From an uncultured bacterium (GTDB lineage: Bacteria > Bacillota > Clostridia > Oscillospirales > Oscillospiraceae): 8,860 bases of DNA. The stretch covers positions 1-8,860 of the forward strand of contig CAJMLC010000076.1 in assembly GCA_905214155.1 (NCBI GenBank), written 5' to 3'. The notes beneath the pieces were generated by a model, which was not told the origin of the DNA, made no database searches, and was given only the letters and a program-made list of their open reading frames with translations. Position numbers and translations under genes: made by a program. Of this stretch, positions 6,847 to 8,860 are shown in pieces (position 1 is the stretch's first letter; every line of letters begins with the position of its first letter).

Positions 6847-8724
6847 TTGAAACGAGGAAAATTTGAGGCTGCCAAGCCTTCCCGCAAGCCGACCGCCGCG
6901 CAGAAGCATACCGGCGGCGCGTCCGCCCCGAAACAGTCCGGCGGCGGCAAAAAAGTCGGCATCATTCTTGGCTGCGTCATCCTGCTGGCCGTGCTCTGCG
7001 TCTGTACCTACGGCATGATCCTGAAAGGGCAGGACACCATCTACCCGAATGTCTATGTTGCGGGCATCAACGTCGGCGGGCTGAAGCGCGACGCCGCCAT
7101 CAACGCCGTGCAGGAGGCCGTCGACCAGCACACCTCTGCCGACACGCTGACTGTTGTGCTCCCGGATCGTTCGCTGTCCTTCACGCCGGAGGTCAGCCAG
7201 GTCGCGCTGAACGCCGACGAGGCCGTCGACCAGGCCATGCGCTATGGCCGCAGCGGCGGCCCCATCACCGCGCTCATCACCTACAACCGCGCGAAGCATA
7301 ACGAATATAACGTCGATCTGGAGTCCAGCCTGAACCTCGACACCGAGTACATCCGCTCCCTGATCGACCAGACCGCGCGCGACGTCGAATCCGACCGCAT
7401 CGACCCCATCGTCAAGGTCGATGAAGAGGCAGGCACCATCACCGTCACCGCCGGCTCCCCGGCCATCCATCTCGACGCCGATGCACTCTATGACGCCGTG
7501 CTCCAGCGCTTCACCACGGGCAACTTCTCCGACCTCAGCTTCGACTACGAGACCACGCCCTGTGACCCGGTCGATCTGCAGAGCTATTATGACAAGTATT
7601 GCACCGACACCGTCGACGCCTACTACGACGAAGAGGCCAAAAAGCTCGTCCCCGAGGAGGTCGGCTACGGCTTTGACCTTGCCTATTACACGCAGCAGAT
7701 CGCGATGGCCAAGGCCGGCGAGGTCATCACCATCCAGATGGAGGACCGCGAGCCGGAGGTCACGCTGAAAACACTGGAAAAGGAATTCTTCTCCGACGTC
7801 CTCGGCCAGTGCGATTCTCCGCACACGGCAGACGCCAACCGTACCACCAATCTCGAGCTGGCCTGCAAGGCCATCAACGGCACGATCCTGAATCCCGGCG
7901 AGGAGTTCTCGTTCAACGGCGTCGTCGGTGAGCGTACCAAGGAAAAGGGCTATAAGCCCGCGACTGTCTATGCCTCCGGCGGCAAGAGTGAAGAGTCCGA
8001 GGGCGGCGGCATCTGCCAGGTGGCCTCGACCATCTATACCGCCTGTCTGCTCGGCGATCTGAACGTCACCGTCCGCGCGCCGCACATGTACCTCGTCACC
8101 TATGTTGAGGCCGGTATGGACGCCACGGTCTACTGGGGATCACAGGATTTCAAGTTCAAGAATAACACCGAAAAGCCCCTCCGCATCGACGCCTCCGTCT
8201 CCGGCGGCTACGTCCACATCAAGCTCATGGGCACGACGCCGGAGCGCGACTGGGACCATATCGAGCTGAGCCACAAGACCATCAACACCAGGGCGTATAA
8301 GACCGTCATCGAAGAGGCCGGCAAGACCGAAGACCAGAAGACCGAGATCACCATCCAAAAGGGCGCCGGCGTGGATGCCAACGGCAATGCCATCGACATC
8401 GCCGTCGACGCCGAGGGCAACAAGTACGTTCTCGGCAAGCGCGTCAACGGCGCTTACACCGGCTACACCGTCGAGGCATACCGCAAGTATGTCAAGGCCG
8501 ACGGCAGCGTGCTGAAAGAAGAGAAGCTGCACACGGACACCTATAATTACCGCAACATCTCCTACGAGGTCACGCCCTACGTCGAACCCGAACCCGAGGA
8601 ACCGGAAGACCCCGAAAACCCGGATGACACCACCGATCCGACGAACCCGGACTCCGGCAATACCGGAGATACCGGTAACACCGGCTCCTCCGGCGACAAC
8701 GATCCCTTCGGCAGCTGGTGGTAA
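6847..8724 (+). CDS. Membrane-anchored VanW-domain protein with YoaR-like N-terminal region
   Basis: This 625-residue envelope protein belongs to the VanW family, named from vanB-type glycopeptide resistance clusters; the biochemical role of the domain is not established, and its presence alone does not imply vancomycin resistance. A basic cytoplasmic tail (about 1-36, rich in Lys and Arg) precedes one hydrophobic segment (about 37-58), so the rest should face outward. From Tyr66 a YPNVYVAGINVGGL motif opens a YoaR-like/putative peptidoglycan-binding region, possibly two copies, to about residue 320. The VanW domain runs from about 327 (TADANRTTNLELA) to 460, with LNPGEEFSFN and the signature GGGICQVAST containing Cys390. 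A further beta-rich region (about 480-578) leads to a tail rich in Pro, Glu, Asp, Gly, Asn and Thr (about 580-618) ending FGSWW, with no LPXTG motif. Translation starts at TTG. Its own promoter and terminator make it a single-gene unit after mfd. Confidence 0.9.
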   Translation: MKRGKFEAAKPSRKPTAAQKHTGGASAPKQSGGGKKVGIILGCVILLAVLCVCTYGMILKGQDTIYPNVYVAGINVGGLKRDAAINAVQEAVDQHTSADTLTVVLPDRSLSFTPEVSQVALNADEAVDQAMRYGRSGGPITALITYNRAKHNEYNVDLESSLNLDTEYIRSLIDQTARDVESDRIDPIVKVDEEAGTITVTAGSPAIHLDADALYDAVLQRFTTGNFSDLSFDYETTPCDPVDLQSYYDKYCTDTVDAYYDEEAKKLVPEEVGYGFDLAYYTQQIAMAKAGEVITIQMEDREPEVTLKTLEKEFFSDVLGQCDSPHTADANRTTNLELACKAINGTILNPGEEFSFNGVVGERTKEKGYKPATVYASGGKSEESEGGGICQVASTIYTACLLGDLNVTVRAPHMYLVTYVEAGMDATVYWGSQDFKFKNNTEKPLRIDASVSGGYVHIKLMGTTPERDWDHIELSHKTINTRAYKTVIEEAGKTEDQKTEITIQKGAGVDANGNAIDIAVDAEGNKYVLGKRVNGAYTGYTVEAYRKYVKADGSVLKEEKLHTDTYNYRNISYEVTPYVEPEPEEPEDPENPDDTTDPTNPDSGNTGDTGNTGSSGDNDPFGSWW

Positions 8725-8736
8725 GGAATAAACAGC

Positions 8737-8772
8737 GCAGCCAGAAACGCATTGCGTTCCTGGCTGCTTTTT
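8737..8772 (+). terminator. Intrinsic terminator after the VanW-domain gene
   Basis: GCAGCCAGAAACGC (8737-8750) pairs with GCGTTCCTGGCTGC (8754-8767) across a 3-base loop, giving a 14-pair stem with one A-C mismatch. Five T residues follow (8768-8772). The stem starts 12 bases after the stop codon. Confidence 0.93.
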
Positions 8773-8785
8773 GTCATATCACGAT

Positions 8786-8860
8786 CCGGCTTCGCCGCAG
8801 CGGATGCCTTCCCTTGGGGGAAGGTGGCTGCGACGCGAAGCGGAGCAGACGGATGAGGGT
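8786..8860 (+). repeat. Intergenic palindromic repeat, probably truncated by the window end
   Basis: A nested inverted-repeat structure: outer arms GCTTCGC (8789-8795) and GCGAAGC (8835-8841), and an inner 7-base stem CCTTCCC/GGGAAGG (8807-8813 with 8818-8824) around a 4-base loop. It continues with AAGGTGGC and ends with GACGGATGAGGGT at the window edge. From memory, elements with AAGGTGGC...GGATGAGGG are abundant between genes in gut Firmicutes; no search was possible. It shares several ordered blocks with the minus-strand unit at 1225-1294. No open reading frame of note lies in it. It sits just after a strong terminator, the usual place for such repeats. Confidence 0.7.

Noticed and set aside
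5729..6850. A 373-codon plus-strand frame overlapping the mfd 3' part in another frame
   Set aside because: Arg/Pro/His-rich frame-shifted reading of mfd; the mfd frame carries all helicase motifs through this stretch.
6610..8085. A 491-codon minus-strand frame opposite the VanW gene
   Set aside because: Same antisense effect; no recognisable motifs, and it crosses the promoter and ribosome binding site of the plus-strand gene.
6847..8724. The VanW-domain gene as evidence of vancomycin resistance
   Set aside because: No vanH, van ligase, vanX or vanRS-like gene is nearby, and VanW-domain proteins with YoaR-like regions are common in Firmicutes without resistance clusters.

Overview
The window comes from a GC-rich bacterium, most likely a Clostridia/Oscillospiraceae-type Firmicute. 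The basis is the strong AGGAGG-type ribosome binding sites, a TTG start, the Bacillus-like gene order glmU-prs-pth-mfd, a VanW-domain cell-surface protein, and small palindromic intergenic repeats of a kind I recall from gut Firmicutes. The taxonomic call is inference; no rRNA or marker placement was possible.

Layout, all genes on the + strand. (1) 1-1162: the 3' part of a GlmU-like gene; its start lies just upstream of the window. (2) 1163-1425: a 263-base gap holding a composite palindromic repeat with 8-base terminal inverted repeats, then the prs ribosome binding site. (3) 1426-2376: prs, PRPP synthetase. (4) 2378-2971: pth, peptidyl-tRNA hydrolase, one base after prs. (5) 2972-3200: a 229-base gap with no convincing gene, one 7-base inverted repeat, and the mfd ribosome binding site. 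(6) 3201-6710: mfd, transcription-repair coupling factor. (7) 6711-6846: a gap with a good sigma-A-type promoter. (8) 6847-8724: a membrane-anchored VanW-domain protein, followed by a strong intrinsic terminator. (9) 8773-8860: a second copy of the inner part of the repeat seen in the glmU-prs gap, inverted relative to it and probably cut by the window end.

The first four genes are housekeeping functions kept together in many Firmicutes: cell-wall precursor synthesis (GlmU), PRPP supply (Prs), recycling of peptidyl-tRNA (Pth) and rescue of RNA polymerase stalled at DNA damage (Mfd). The VanW-type gene has its own promoter and terminator and looks like a separate envelope function.

The window is mostly ordinary, and I found no defence system, mobile gene cassette, CRISPR array or RNA gene. 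The most interesting point is the GlmU-like protein. Its acetyltransferase half keeps all the key residues I checked, but its uridylyltransferase half is shortened and lacks the nucleotide-binding loop and metal ligands. The second point is the pair of related intergenic repeats.
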